From: CAVZMO01 sp963776195
GTDB lineage: Bacteria > Nitrospirota > Thermodesulfovibrionia > Thermodesulfovibrionales > SM23-35
Reading direction: 5' to 3'
Length of the DNA: 64,000 nt
Assembly (NCBI GenBank): GCA_963776195.1
Contig: CAVZMO010000014.1
Coordinates: 62,001 to 126,000 of the forward strand
Shown here: one piece after another, positions 33,741 to 45,400 of the stretch
How positions within the stretch are numbered: the first letter of the stretch is position 1
How the letters are laid out: every line of letters starts with the position of its first letter
Translations under genes and position numbers: made by a program
Notes under the pieces: model-generated
Database searches by the model: none
Told to the model about the DNA's origin: nothing
The model's input: the letters and a program-made list of their open reading frames with translations, nothing else

Positions 33741-34809
33741 AGTAAAGCCCCATAATTAGGCCGCATACCTAAGATTAGGTTCTCTGAAGAACCTGCATAT
33801 TTTATCTGGATTGCGCTGGAGGGATTTAAGGTAAAAGCGCACTTTCTCTTGAAAGTCATCCGGACCATTGATTGATGAACGTCCAATTTTACTTTTCACG
33901 TTGTTCCATACAAGCTCATCAGGGTTCAGTTCCGGGGAATACGGAGGAAGATAAAAAAGACGAAGCTTCCCTTTCGTCGATTGCACAAATTTCTTTACCT
34001 GTGATGATCGATGCACCGGGTGACCATCGAGAACAAGAAATATCTTTGTTGTGACATTATGGATAAGCCGTTTTAAAAACTCACAAAATACCGGTGCTTT
34101 CATTTTTCCGGAATAGGTCATAAATTTCATCTTTCCCTTTGCAGTGATAGCTGAAATCATATTCACAGAGAATCGGGCGCCAGTTGTTTTTACTATCGGT
34201 GTTGCCCCCTTCATGCCCCACGTTGTCCCAAAATGATGATCCAATCTAATTCCTGCTTCATCTTCAAAATAAATTTCCGCCTTTTGCCGGCGCGCCAATT
34301 GCTTTATCTTAGGGTAATCTTCTTCTATCCACTGCTGCACTAATACTGGATCCTGCTGGAATGCCCTCATTAACGGCTTCTGGCAGCTGAGTCCCAGCTT
34401 CCTGAGTAATCGTCCTATGGATACCACACTCAGCTTTATGCCATATTGTTTTTCAATAAGGTCTCTCACCATTTCTCGTGTCCACAGTGCAAATGGAAAT
34501 TTCAACTGCAAAGGGTTCTTCGTCGTCACTGTCTTGAATATCCACCTCAGCATAACACCACTCAACCTTAATGGCCGCCCTAAAAGAGGTGCCGCCTTTA
34601 GACCACTTATCCCCCGTTCACGATATAGCGCTATCCATTTGTAGATAGTCCGTCGATTCATTCCCAATGCCTTTATGATAACTTCGGGACTCTCGCCATA
34701 TTCTATTTGTCGCACCGCCCGTATCCGCAGTGCTTCCAGAACATCATGCTTCAGTTTCCTCCCATCTGTTTCTCTCATGCCTCATAGTATACCATAATGA
34801 GGCTTTACT
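33741..34809 (-). mobile_element. IS630-family insertion sequence (complete)
   Basis: A 1069-base element with imperfect terminal inverted repeats: AGTAAAGCCCCATAAT at the left and, reversed, AGTAAAGCCTCATTAT at the right. It is flanked on both sides by TA (33739-33740 and 34810-34811), the target duplication of IS630/Tc1 elements. It interrupts a radical SAM gene. The single transposase frame is intact, so the insertion may be recent. Confidence 0.93.
33756..34778 (-). CDS. IS630-family DDE transposase
   Basis: A 340-residue intact transposase. The N-terminal helix-turn-helix (V-I-I-K-A-L-G-M-N-R-R-T-I-Y-K-W near 30-45) precedes a DDE domain with E-D-E-A-G near 172, L-V-L-D-G-H-P-V-H near 252 and L-P-P-Y-S-P-E-L-N-P-D-E near 284-295. 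This gives the D-D-E triad of the family. It fills nearly the whole element. Confidence 0.95.
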   Translation of the reverse strand: MRETDGRKLKHDVLEALRIRAVRQIEYGESPEVIIKALGMNRRTIYKWIALYRERGISGLKAAPLLGRPLRLSGVMLRWIFKTVTTKNPLQLKFPFALWTREMVRDLIEKQYGIKLSVVSIGRLLRKLGLSCQKPLMRAFQQDPVLVQQWIEEDYPKIKQLARRQKAEIYFEDEAGIRLDHHFGTTWGMKGATPIVKTTGARFSVNMISAITAKGKMKFMTYSGKMKAPVFCEFLKRLIHNVTTKIFLVLDGHPVHRSSQVKKFVQSTKGKLRLFYLPPYSPELNPDELVWNNVKSKIGRSSINGPDDFQEKVRFYLKSLQRNPDKICRFFREPNLRYAA

Positions 34810-35474
34810 TATGAACTGATTAGTAAATTCAATAAAGAATCTACCTTGGCACTTTTTGTAAGGAAAAGCAGCTTTGTCTTGTAAGTTTCCTCTGCAGCAA
34901 ATGGGATAAGTTCTTCAGCAAACCCTGTTACATCTTCAACTGCCAAGGGGTCGCATAATTCACCGAGATTCAAAACCCTTAGCATGTCTGGAATATTCGT
35001 CTTGTCAAATCTGATTATTTCCCGGAACATCTTGTCATAATTCACAAAATGAGTGGATATCGGCATGTTGCGGAATGTAAGGTACAGATAACAATATTCA
35101 CACCAGAAATTGCAGTTATTATAAGCAGTTAATTTGTAAAATTTTGCACATCTGCCGATTGGATGCTGAAATTGATCTATAAAAGCACTTGTCCGGTTTC
35201 TTAATAAAAGCACGCCCCGTTCAATCCTAAGCTTCTCTATCCCCTTTGATCCGTTCAGAGATGGCATTTTATCGAGCCACTGAAGAGGCAATTTTGCTCT
35301 TTTGGCTATTTTCAGGGCTCTTAGCTCATCACAATGTCCGCGAATTGCCCAGAGTTCAGAGACAAGAGGTTCTCTATCTGGGGTTAGCGAATACGCCTCC
35401 TTTGCTTCAGAAATCTGCAATACACATTCGTTGTTTTTATTTAAATGGTTTTGTCGATAAAAGCTCTTCATCAT
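34810..35474 (-). pseudogene. Three-Cys radical SAM protein, N-terminal part (IS-split)
   Basis: The N-terminal 221 residues of an SPL-like radical SAM protein, with the Fe-S motif C-N-F-W-C-E-Y-C (CxxxCxxC) near residue 124 and the N-L-G-E-L-C-D-P-L segment that follows strand 2. It starts 38 bases inside the end of tcmP, so the two were translationally coupled. It is cut by IS630 at the 3' end. Linkage to TcmP identifies it as the three-Cys-motif protein of that pair. Confidence 0.85.
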
Positions 35475-36599
35475 TAATCCTCAATTTCCCAGATTTGCTA
35501 TATAGTTTAAGTCCCTCGAATCCCTTCAATAATTCTCTTATAGCCTTGTAATAATCGCCAGTCTTATACCGACAGAAAAACTCTTGCATAGCTGTAAGCT
35601 TTACAAATTTTCTGGTAATCGGATGCTCCCTTGAAATTATTTCATATAAGTTCTTTGTAAAGGCTGCCATATCCCTTTCTTCTTCAATCGGCCGAGTATC
35701 AAACAGTTTTCCATCAGCAAATTCACTTTTTAGAAATCTTTCTCTTGCGTCATACATTATGTCGTTCATTAAAAAAATTCCATCCGAATGACTTGTCCCA
35801 TAAATAAGCCTATATTTTGGTACCTTATGATGATATTTTTCCTTTATTGGAAAGTCTCGGACTATCGAATAATATTTGATCATCTGATTCATAAGGAGGT
35901 AGTAATTTTCTGTTCTTTTTCCGCAAATGAAAGATTTGAATCTATAACTATATCTTTCCAATAATCTCCCCCTGCAATTTCATCCATTTGTTGGGGAGTT
36001 AGGCCTTGAATATCAGAAAGGATTTCTTCATGAAAATCGTCTGTAAGTTCCGAATCTGCAAGCGTTGGTTCCATTTTCAGTGCAACAAGACCACATCTAA
36101 TAAAGCCCGCGCTATTAAAATTCATCAAAACCTCAACACTGGCTCCGGATTTGTTTATTTGTTCGTATATTTTTGCCAATTCCTCAAAGGGTAGTTCTTT
36201 GATACCATAAGGGTCTACATACAGAAAAACAGTATGGCTTTTTGCCATTCCTGCTATCTTAGTAAGATAACCTATGAAGTCTGTCTGATGAACCTTAATA
36301 TAATCACTATGTGGCATCATAAGATTTTTTAGATTCTTGTAATACTTTCTCTCTTTTTCCAAGAACAATCCTTTTATATCAATCCCATTTTTTCGACTCT
36401 CAACAATATGTTTCATAATAATCAAGGGAGAACCATCTGTTCCGTCTTCAAACTTTCCTGGGCCAGCACAGCAATCTATTATGAGGATAGGACGCTTTAG
36501 GTTCTTTACTTTTGCTATATATGGCGTAAGATAATAATCAAGTATAAAGTCTTTGTATTTTGACCAAGGCTTTTTTTCTTTAAAGAAGCTTTCTGTCAT
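35437..36599 (-). CDS. tcmP: Three-Cys-motif partner protein TcmP, frameshifted
   Basis: About 387 residues in two frames. The first has S-K-Y-K-D-F-I-L-D-Y-Y, the I-I-D-C-C-A-G-P-G-K-F-E-D-G motif, G-L-F-L-E-K-E and F-L-Y-V-D-P-Y-G-I-K, which define TcmP and look like a methyltransferase-like fold. The second (from 35961) carries the C-terminal helical region. One base is missing between 35889 and 35961. TcmP always accompanies a protein with a CxxxCxxC motif; here that partner is the radical SAM gene cut by IS630. Its role is unknown; it often lies near defence or mobile genes. Confidence 0.85.
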
Positions 36600-36781
36600 T
36601 TATTATCTCCTGATCAGAACAATAAACCGCTATCCTCAGTTCACTTGTCATCCTTTCCCCTCCACTCTACGAGTCGTAGACAATCGCAATCTCCCGCCAT
36701 CTGCTCACCGGTAATGTGCCTGTCTAAATTTCTTTATCAGCTCGTGAAATGTCAATTTTGGTGTCTGACCCCATCTATTAG

Positions 36782-37654
36782 CTTGCTCATTCATTGATCA
36801 TCACGGCACGAACACTTTACAGCAACGAGCCATTCGGCATCGATCTGCAAAAAACTGTCTATGCATTGGATGCCACGACTATCGATCTGTGCCTGTCGAT
36901 GTTTCCATGGGCAACCTTTCGCCAAACCAAAGCAGCAATAAAACTGCATACGCTTCTGGACCTGCGGGGCAACATTCCTACGTTCATCTATATTTCAGAT
37001 GGCACCATGCACGATGTGAATATCCTCGATGCACTACCGATAGAGCCGGGTGCCTTCTACGTAATGGACCGAGGATATCTGGATTACGCCAGACTCTACG
37101 CCATATCTATAGCAGCAGGTTTCTTTGTGACCCGCTCAAAATCCAATCTAAGATGCCGAAGAATCTATTCTCATCAGATCGACTGCGCAACGGGTCTCAG
37201 GTACGATCAGACAATTATGCTGACGGGATTCTATTCTCTCAAAGACTATCCGAGCAAATTGAGACGCATCAAGTATTACGATGCCGACAAGGACAAAACC
37301 CTGATTTTTCTGACCAACAATTTCGCTCTTCCGGCACTGACTATCGCACAGCTTTACCGTTGCCGATGGCAGGTAGAGCTTTTCTTCAAGTGGATCAAAC
37401 AAAACCTACGCATCAAGAATTTCTATGGCACTTCGGAGAATGCCGTCAAAACTCAAATCTGGATTGCTGTCTCAGTGTACGTCTTGGTTGCCATACTCAA
37501 AAAACGTCTCAATATACCTGCAAGTCTATACACAATTCTACAAATATTGAGCGTCTCGGTTTTCGAAAGAATTCCGTTGTTACAGCTACTTACGGAAACA
37601 GCACTGGTAGACGAAATCTCAGATTCCAAAAACCAGTTGAATTTATTCACTTAA
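36782..37654 (+). pseudogene. IS4-family transposase, 5'-truncated
   Basis: A 290-residue C-terminal portion of an IS4-family (ISPepr1-like) transposase: Y-A-L-D-A-T-T-I-D near residue 24, Y-V-M-D-R-G-Y-L-D near 92, and the Y-R-C-R-W-Q-V-E-L-F-F-K-W-I-K box (Y-(2)-R-(3)-E-(6)-K) near 195. The N-terminal DNA-binding region of about 90-110 residues is absent; an in-frame TAG lies at 36779. No terminal inverted repeats could be matched, so the element is a dead remnant. Confidence 0.85.
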
Positions 37655-38715
37655 CTGTCGGACACTACTGACCAACAATGATATTTAAAGCATCATTTAG
37701 CTCAAGGTCAAAATGATCAAATATCTTATAGTTTTTAATATATATTTTTTTAATCATTTGTCTATATGCTCCTTTTAGTTTTTCTCATCCATTATCTCAA
37801 TCTCATCAGGAGTGAGGCCGTAGAGTTCATAGACCAGCTTGTTTATCTCTGCCTCAATGCGGGGGACGTTGGGACTGTCGGGCTCGGCAAGGATTTTCTG
37901 GACGCGCTCAATGATGGGGGCTTTTTTAGTATCAGAAGATGTGGAAACCGGAATAGTTCCGACATACATGGGTTTATATTCTAAGAATCCGCCGGAACGA
38001 ACAGCAGCCTGTAGGCTTATCCACCATTTACAAATCGGCGAATTCAAAACAGCCAAGAGATATAAGTCGTTGGTTGGAATTATGTTCGCAGGTGCACTGA
38101 CATAGCTTGATGTTGAATCAAAGGCAAATTTAGGTTCAGTCGCGAGGTTGCCCCAAGTAATTTTAGGCCCTTCAAACTCCTCATGATATGCAATGTTGTC
38201 CTGAATCTCGTACCACTTATAAGTTCCGGGTTTACGGCCCCGTTTATCTTTGTCAGACTTTTTTGGTTCCAGGTCTTCCCGAAACTGCTCCAGATATCGC
38301 TTAATTGCTGGATACTTCTTTATGTCTACATTGCACCGTGTAAAAATAACATAAAGTCCTGCCCATTCCGCCTTCCATTTCTTTATGTCCCTTCCCCGCA
38401 GCCATGGCTTGATAAGTTCTTCACTTTTGGGGTCTTCGGAGACAAGTCTTTTCCGTGTAGCTTCATCAATTACAAAGGCTTCATTAAGACCTGTCTAATA
38501 TGCCACGATAAAACCGCCCATGCACATATTCACCGAGAGGCTTTCCTGTTTTGCGCAGTTTTTCCATCAGAGCTAAAACCTCGGGTCTGCTCAAGATTCC
38601 AGCCTTCTTCTCTTAACGAAGAAATACGGCATTGGAAAGCCGATGTTTGAGAGGGTTTCTTCCAACCGTTCCAATTGAGCCGCATCGGTAAATGTGGCGG
38701 CAAGGAATTCCGTTC

Positions 38716-38807
38716 TCGTAGGGGCAACCCTCGTGTGAGTTGCCCTTCTTTTGGCATGGTTGTCCATTAATCAAATCAGGGCGGCCACATGAGGGGCGCC
38801 CCTACGA
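38716..38807. repeat. MITE-like repeat with TCGTAGGGGC ends
   Basis: A 92-base element bounded by TCGTAGGGGC and its inverted copy GCCCCTACGA, with further inner complementarity. It lies inside the methylase gene and introduces stops. It resembles the short palindromic dispersed repeats common in such genomes. Confidence 0.65.
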
Positions 38808-39134
38808 AAGGTGATTCTTTTCAACCAAATGATTGAAGGATATGTTGTTGCGTCGAATATCGGGAGGTCACAGAAATCGATGATTACCTTCGGCGTTACC
38901 TGCGTAGCAAGCAACTTTCGGGTATTCTTGCCATAGCCGGCCCGCATAAATTTGTTCGGCGCTATGAAGCAGAGATGACCGCATGATTTCAGCAGGTCGA
39001 TTCCTTTCTTATAGAAATAGGTATATATGTCTGCCGTTCCGCAATAGAAATCACCGAATTCCTTCTTTAGCTCAGGTTTCAACTCCTTGATTGTCTCGTG
39101 ACGCACATATGGAGGGTTTGCAATGACAATGTCA

Positions 39135-39169
39135 AATCCCCCCTCCCACCCTTTGCTAAAGTGGGGATT
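39135..39169. repeat. C-rich dispersed repeat, copy 1
   Basis: A 35-base stretch of the type ATCCCCCCT..CCCTTT..AAAGTGGGGA. A near-identical copy lies at 39566-39598 in the same gene. On the methylase strand it reads in frame as N-P-H-F-S-K-G-W-E-G-G-F. Confidence 0.75.
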
Positions 39170-39565
39170 GTTAGAGGGATTAAACACTTCACTGAAATAC
39201 ACCTTAAAGTCAAAATGCCTGTCATTATTCGTAATCTCGCTTATGAGATTATCAATTTCTTCTTTTATATGTGTCTTTTCTCTCGGTCTGGTCTCCTCAA
39301 AGTATTTCGCTTTGAGCCTCTCGAGTTTCTTAAGTTCGGCGTGGTGGAACAAGAGTATTCACACTCGAAAGGGAATCTCCGCAGACGATTTTATAATCAA
39401 GATTCGGCAAAGGCTTGATGGTCTTGAAGTCATCTTCATCGACGACAAGCGAAAGCCAAAGCCTGAGTTTTGCTATATCGACAGCACCGGGGTCAATATC
39501 GACGCCATAGATGGACTCATGGATAGCATGGCGTTTGAAATTATAGGGAGTACGATTATTAGAAA

Positions 39566-39598
39566 ATCCCCCCTTGCCCCCCTTTTCCAAAGTGGGGA
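39566..39598. repeat. C-rich dispersed repeat, copy 2
   Basis: The second copy of the 33-35-base C-rich repeat, 430 bases from the first. In the methylase frame it reads F-P-T-L-E-K-G-G-K-G-G-F, so the coding frame survives the insertion. Confidence 0.75.
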
Positions 39599-39875
39599 AA
39601 TATGTAGTGAGTGTTTCTCTTGCCCGGACAATCTCATGCATCATTCCAACCGGAAATGCACCAGATCCTATGGCAGGGTCACAGATTTTTATATCTGCCA
39701 GCTTGTCATCAAAGAGCCGCGCATTGTTCCGTATGCTTTCGGGCATCTTGTAAGCGTAAGATTTTGTCCCTTGTTCTTTCGCAAGATCATTGTTTATTGC
39801 AAAATCACCTCGTCTGATAAAGGCTTCAATATCTTCACGAGGGATTATCTTATTAGAATCTGCTTCGATTGCTCT

Positions 39876-39975
39876 GTCTGTTATGCCGGCTTGTCCGGCA
39901 TCCTTCTTTTTGCCTCGGTGAATCCGCCAGAGTGTGGAAAGAAAGATTCCCGACAAGCGGGAATGACAGAAGAAG
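39876..39975. repeat. Inverted pair of palindromic repeat units
   Basis: Two units of the form GTTATGCCGGCTTGTCCGGCAT and, inverted, GTCATTCCCGCTTGTCGGGAAT face each other across about 45 bases. Each unit is itself a palindrome. Such bacterial interspersed repeats usually lie between genes; here the pair sits inside the methylase gene at the place where the frame changes. Confidence 0.75.
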
Positions 39976-41275
39976 GAAATGTTCAGCCGTGTCCCTGATA
40001 TTGTCGTTATTGATTGTCGAGTCCAGATAATTGATGAGGCTTTCCTGGCACATATAGTGGACAATCTCGCGGGGTGTGTAATATGCGCCTTTAGATTTAC
40101 GGTCCTTGACCTCAAGCAGGTTCTCGAAAACCTTTCCGAGCATTTCAGGGTCAACGGCCACTTCTCTTTCAAGCGGTTCGTCTTCCCGGACGGTAAAATT
40201 GTAAAGGTCAAAGGTATCAAATATCTCTCCGAAGGTATCGTTCTTAAGGAGAATATCCGTCTCCTCCCAGTTGTAGCCATTAATTGGCTCGAACAAGCCG
40301 CCGTTCAGAAACGGGATCTTGCAGTTGAAACGGCTGTAAAACGATACATCCCCTCGATCTATTGCAAGGGCTTCATAGAACAGAGGTTCGAGGATATCAT
40401 TGAAGAAATTATCGTAGCTTGCAATCTCTTTCTCAAAAAGCCTCCGCATGAAGTTTCTCGGGCCGGTACCCCATGTCCTGTCTTTACCGACACCCAGCCA
40501 GCCCTTTTTCTGAATGAAATAAAGGAAGACAATCTGGCCGAGGAGCTTTTTGGCAAAATTGGCAGTGTCAATATTCTTGCTCTCGAATTCTGTCTTTATT
40601 TTTTGATCAACGGCAACTACATTATCCAGCTCCTCTTTCACTTTCAGGAAAAGGTCTTTATACCTGTTAAAAAATTCTTTGGTTACAGATTCGATATTAA
40701 AGGCATGTTCGATATCTGCAAGTGTCGGATTTTTCCTGTCATCTTCAAGAATGGGGACAAGTTGCTGCCGGGCTGTGTGGTTCGGCTCGTTCCTGCCGAC
40801 CAGGAAAGAGTATCTTCTCGCAGGGGTTAAATCTTCCTTAACCTTGACCTTGCCGCTTTCCGTCTGTATTGTCCTGTAATCCATGCGGACAAATGAAAAT
40901 CGCCAGTCTTCCAGACCATCCGTACAGAAAGCGACTATTGCTGCGTCCTTCTCCCCGCGATTCTTCAGATAGTGGGCGACAAAGTTTCTTTGCATGGTTC
41001 GGGCACGCTCAAGGGATGTTTCCTTCTTTAAATAGACGACTAAGACGTCGAGTTCGGTCTGTCCGGGGTCAGTATATTTACCGATTCTCTTATACTGTCT
41101 TATATGGTCTTTGAAAGCATCGGGGATATACGGACCGTGGTATGCAGAAGGCTTTTGACTCATCCAGATCATTAAAAAGGTTTTTTGCGAAAAGCCTGAA
41201 CCTGTCCTCATCAAAAGGATTGTTGAATGTTTCTTCTATTAATCTGACTGCTTCCCGTCTATCCATATAGTTACG

Positions 41276-42394
41276 TTACTCTCGAAGCCACGCTTCCATT
41301 ACAGGGTCTGTCAGCCTGTATTTACCTTCATCATCTTTTTCTATAAGGTCTCTTGAGAATAGGACGTCCATTGCTTTTTGGGTGCCGCCTATTGAAAGCT
41401 GATGTCTTTCGAGAAATTCTCTGGCGTAAGGAGATGTTGTCGGTTCTTTGGCGATTGCCTTTAAAACCGATTTCTGTATCAGGGCCAGACCTCCCCAGAT
41501 GCCTTCAAAGTCCGTCTTTTCCATAGCGAGGAGAATAGAATAGGCTTCAAATACTGTTTCATCAGTGCACTTTTTTGTCGTAATATCCCACGCTATAGAA
41601 GAAAGTTTCTGAACATAATATGGGTAGCCTCTGACAGTATCGTATATTTTTGCTGCCGCCTCCGATGGACAGACCTTTCCGGTCTTCCTGAATTTTGCCT
41701 CTATGTAGGGAACAAATTCATTCTTGGCTATTTCCTTTAAAGTATATGAAAACGCGCTTTTGTAGAAAGCCCTGTTTTTGTTGGAAAACATATCCGTCAG
41801 TATCCGCCGTCTGCTTCCGACATAAAAATATGAGATCTCTTTGTGAAACTGTATTTGCGAGCGCAGTATGCCCTCTATTTTTTTAGAATCAGGCAGTTCG
41901 GTAATCTCCTGAAATTCGTCGAGGGCAATACATGCCCGGAGTTTTTCTTTCTTTACATATTTATAAAGTCCGTCCAAAAGGTCATCAAGCAGCAAACCTG
42001 GTTGGGAAGTACGGTCAAATCTGGCGGAGATATTATACCCGTCAGGCCTCACCTCAAGACTCGGGACAAGTCTGCTGAAAATATTTTTGAGCCTTTCCGC
42101 AATAGTGCGTGTATCCGCGCCGCGACCAATCCCTTTAAAGATGGCATTAGAAAATCTTGAAATGAAATCCTGTTCCGAGGTTATCGGATACAGATCCACA
42201 TAAACAGTCAGATATCCTTCTTCCCTGAGTTGTTCGATAATTTTTGCTATCAGAGAAGATTTGCCGTATCTTCTGGGCGAAAACAGAACTGCATTATCAC
42301 CATTTTTTGCATGCTGCAAGAGGTCAGTTAACTCTTTTTTTCTGTTGCAAAAATCATTTTTTTGAGCTATGCCCAATGTAAATGGATTTCGCAT
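41276..42394 (-). CDS. AAA-type ATPase of the archaeal ATPase (PF01637) group
   Basis: A 372-residue ATPase. The Walker A motif F-S-P-R-R-Y-G-K-S-S-L lies near residue 41-51, Walker B A-L-D-E-F-Q-E-I near 155, sensor region Y-V-G-S-R-R-R near 187, and a C-terminal winged-helix-like region (K-S-V-L-K-A-I-A-K-E-P-T near 310). Such proteins act as stand-alone regulatory NTPases, often in defence or toxin-like loci. It lies between the helicase (85 bases upstream) and the methylase (10 bases downstream), so it is part of that operon. Its exact role is unknown. Confidence 0.85.
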   Translation of the reverse strand: MRNPFTLGIAQKNDFCNRKKELTDLLQHAKNGDNAVLFSPRRYGKSSLIAKIIEQLREEGYLTVYVDLYPITSEQDFISRFSNAIFKGIGRGADTRTIAERLKNIFSRLVPSLEVRPDGYNISARFDRTSQPGLLLDDLLDGLYKYVKKEKLRACIALDEFQEITELPDSKKIEGILRSQIQFHKEISYFYVGSRRRILTDMFSNKNRAFYKSAFSYTLKEIAKNEFVPYIEAKFRKTGKVCPSEAAAKIYDTVRGYPYYVQKLSSIAWDITTKKCTDETVFEAYSILLAMEKTDFEGIWGGLALIQKSVLKAIAKEPTTSPYAREFLERHQLSIGGTQKAMDVLFSRDLIEKDDEGKYRLTDPVMEAWLRE

Positions 42395-42478
42395 TTACTA
42401 CTCCTATTGCATTATTCAATTTAGATTATGCTAAAAGAATACATTATAGAGATACCTTTGTCAATATATGAGACGGAA

Positions 42479-45400
42479 TTATTTCTGTCCAATCCTAAGC
42501 AGATATTCAGAGAGAATCACTTCTCTTCTGTCAGGTCCGATTTGCCGGGTAGTCGGTGACACAGACAAAATAGTCGCGGGGAGATTCTTTTTCAATATGG
42601 CAAGCACTTTGAGAGGGGCAATTTCTTTTTCGAGTTCATTTTTGAGACGTTTGCTGGTATTTTTCGGGATCACTCCATTTTCAAAGGCTTTCAAAACTGA
42701 CCTCAGAAAATCTTCATCTTCTTCAGTAAAGCCGGGGAACTTCTGCAAATCTTTCGCCTTAAGTCGTTTTATGATATAACTTTCGTTTGAACTACTCGCT
42801 GGATGACCCTTTTCAGCAGTCTCATCGGACGTTGCCTGATCAAATGCAGCCTTGTTAAGGTCAAGGAATGGATAAAAGGTTTTAGGAATAGCAGCTTTTG
42901 AAGTTGCAGGATCACATTTGAAAAGGTCAGCCGCCTCAAAAAAGGTTAATTCGCGTGCAGCAGAAGAATCTGCAAGGAAGAACTTTTTCAGTTTCCCCTT
43001 CCTGAAAAAAGTAACCAGATTATCTTCTTTCTTTCTCTCAATCTCCCGGCATGTTCGGGCCTTCTTCGGAAGACGTTTAATTTTTTCGAATAGGGAAGTG
43101 TTCTTATCACGGATATTACGGAGCAGATGAAGGTACTCGAGCTCAGATCGCTCCTCCTCATCTTCCCCCTGAAACGTCTTCTTGTCACTCAACCGCCTGT
43201 AAATAAAATCGCCAAACAATTCATGAGTGGAAATTTCTTCCTCTTCGGTAAGATACTTTGAATCTTCGCCGAGAGTGTCGTGGAATGCCTGTATCTTGGC
43301 TTTTATGTTTGCTTCCAACCCAAGGTGCATGTCTGATTGTGCAGTCGGGAAGAAGTTAAAAATATTTATCACCTTGTGCTTAGTCCCGACACGGTTTACC
43401 CTACCAACCCGCTGTAATACACGCGTTGGGTTCCACGGGAGATCGTAGTTTATGACCGTATTTGAACGATGCAGATTAATTCCTTCAGCAAGGATATCTG
43501 TCGTAATCAGTATATTGATATCATCTTTTTGCGGTTTGTTCTTGGGGTCGAAGTTTTCCTTAATCAGATCACGGGCAATCGGTATGCTCTTCTCTTCATC
43601 TCCATAAAGCCCGCCCACACTGGAGTAGAAAAGAACCCTTAAAGGCAGATGTTTATTTAATTTTTTAAAAAGATATTCACCGGTCTCTTTTGATTCTGTA
43701 AAGACGACAAGCTTGTTCTCTTTCAAGATGAGATTCTCTTTCAGTTCGTTGATGAATTTTTCGAGCTTCGGGTCTGAGTCTATATCGCTCCATAGTTTTT
43801 GAATGTTCTCAAGTAAAGTGAGGTCTTTTTGGAGATTGCGAAGGAATTCTGCGGTGAACTCCGGTGATTCGTATTTCTGCACCCTGTCCAGATCCACAAG
43901 CTTCAATAGTTCTTCCTCATTGTCCGCATCAAGGAAATCATAAACATTTACCTTCTTGCTGATGTAAACGGTTCCCTGCTGATACATTTCGATAAATTTC
44001 CGGTAAGAATCGACAAAGCGTCTAAGGGTGTTCTTAAAGGCGTGGAAACTACTCTCCAGTCGTTTCACGAGGATGCCCTTCATGAACCCGCCGATATTCC
44101 GTTGAGATTGGAGTTCAAACTCAGAAACCGGCGTCTTCAAATAGAGCAAAGGGGTATATCTGGAATAGGAAAAATCCTTCAAAAGGGTTATAGTCCTATT
44201 GAAAACATCGCCGGTCTCCTCGTCAAAGGTATAGATAATGCGTTTTGGGTCGTCCAGTTCAGGGAAAGATACACCCTGTTTCTCCATATCCTCACTGAAG
44301 TATTTCATGACCTCAGTACGTGTCCTGCGGACCATAACGAATTTAAGGATTTTGTCTCTCACTTCCTTTGAGACAAGCTTTATTGTGTCGATATATTCGG
44401 GCTGATTTTTCTGATATCTGTTTATTCTCTTCTTTAATGACCCAAAGAATTTCTCCAGATTTTGGACGCCGGGGATAGTGCTTTTCTTTGGCACCTGAAA
44501 GAGTTTCAACTGGCTGTAAATGTCGTCAATAGTGTTATTTAAGGGTGTTGCCGAGACAAGGATGACCTTCTTGCCAAAACAAATCTGATGGAGTTTCTCA
44601 TATCCCAGTGTCACCTCATTTCTGAACCTGTGGGCTTCATCAATAAATATATAATCAAACCGTTCCGCTCCGCTTTTTATGATCTGGTCGAGCTTGCCCA
44701 GAGATTCAACCTTGTAGCCTCTTATCCCGAACTCAAAAAAAGTATCATGCCAGTAATCCTGCAGAACCGGAGGGCAGATGACAAGGATTTTCCCGGGAAG
44801 CTGTTGTGCGAGAAGCGCAGAAATATAGGTTTTGCCCAAGCCGACGACATCGGAGAGAAATACTCCGTTATAGGCGTCAAGTATCTTTTTTGCTGAAACC
44901 ACAGCCTGCTTCTGGTATTTCATATCAAGAAAACCTTCGGGAAGGTAGCTTTCAAAATCCTCATCTATATTGATATCTTCCTTGAGATATTCATAAAGGA
45001 ATTTCAGATAAAGCTCATAGGGGGTGATAGAGTCATTCAGCCAGGTTCTTGCATTTATCGTCTCGACATATTCCCTGGAGATATCAACAGCATCTTTCCA
45101 TAAAGCTTCAAACTTATCGAGGGCATACTTAACGTCAGCGCTATTTTTCAGTTCAACATTGAATTCAAGATTTTCAACGAGACCGGATTCTGAGAAATTG
45201 CTGGAACCGGTAATCACTCTGCCGTAATCACGGTCTTCTTCAGAAAACCGGCTTATGTAGACCTTTGCATGGATTTTTGAGCTTGGATAGGCTTTAATTT
45301 CGAGTTTTCCTGACTGTAAAAATTCAATAAACTTTTTTACACCTATCTCAGTATCATAAGTGTCCTCAGAATGCTCCATTTCGGAGGCAAGGTCGTCGGA

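Larger units (their letters stand above)
37775..41266 (-). pseudogene. Eco57I-type N6-adenine DNA methylase, multiply broken
   Basis: The original gene encoded about 1,100 residues, starting at ATG 41266 (M-D-R-R-E-A-V-R-L-I-E-E) and ending at 37775. Landmarks: an N-terminal region, G-A-Y-Y-T-P-R-E-I-V-H-Y, motif I K-I-C-D-P-A-I-G-S-G-A-F, motif IV I-A-N-P-P-Y-V-R, and a C-terminal target-recognition region ending L-V-Y-E-L-Y-G-L-T-P-D-E-I. Frames change at least four times (near 41150, 39960, 39345 and 38770) and short repeats lie within it at 38716-38807, 39135-39169, 39566-39598 and 39876-39975. Some shifts may be sequence errors, but the repeats are real insertions. It is the last gene of the operon with an ATPase and a PLD-SNF2 helicase. 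Confidence 0.88.

Noticed and set aside
36889..37671. Second long plus-strand frame over the IS4 transposase
   Set aside because: It is an out-of-frame shadow of the transposase, which has all the family motifs.
39123..39998. Long plus-strand frame opposite the methylase
   Set aside because: It mirrors the methylase and the palindromic repeats; no family resemblance or ribosome site.
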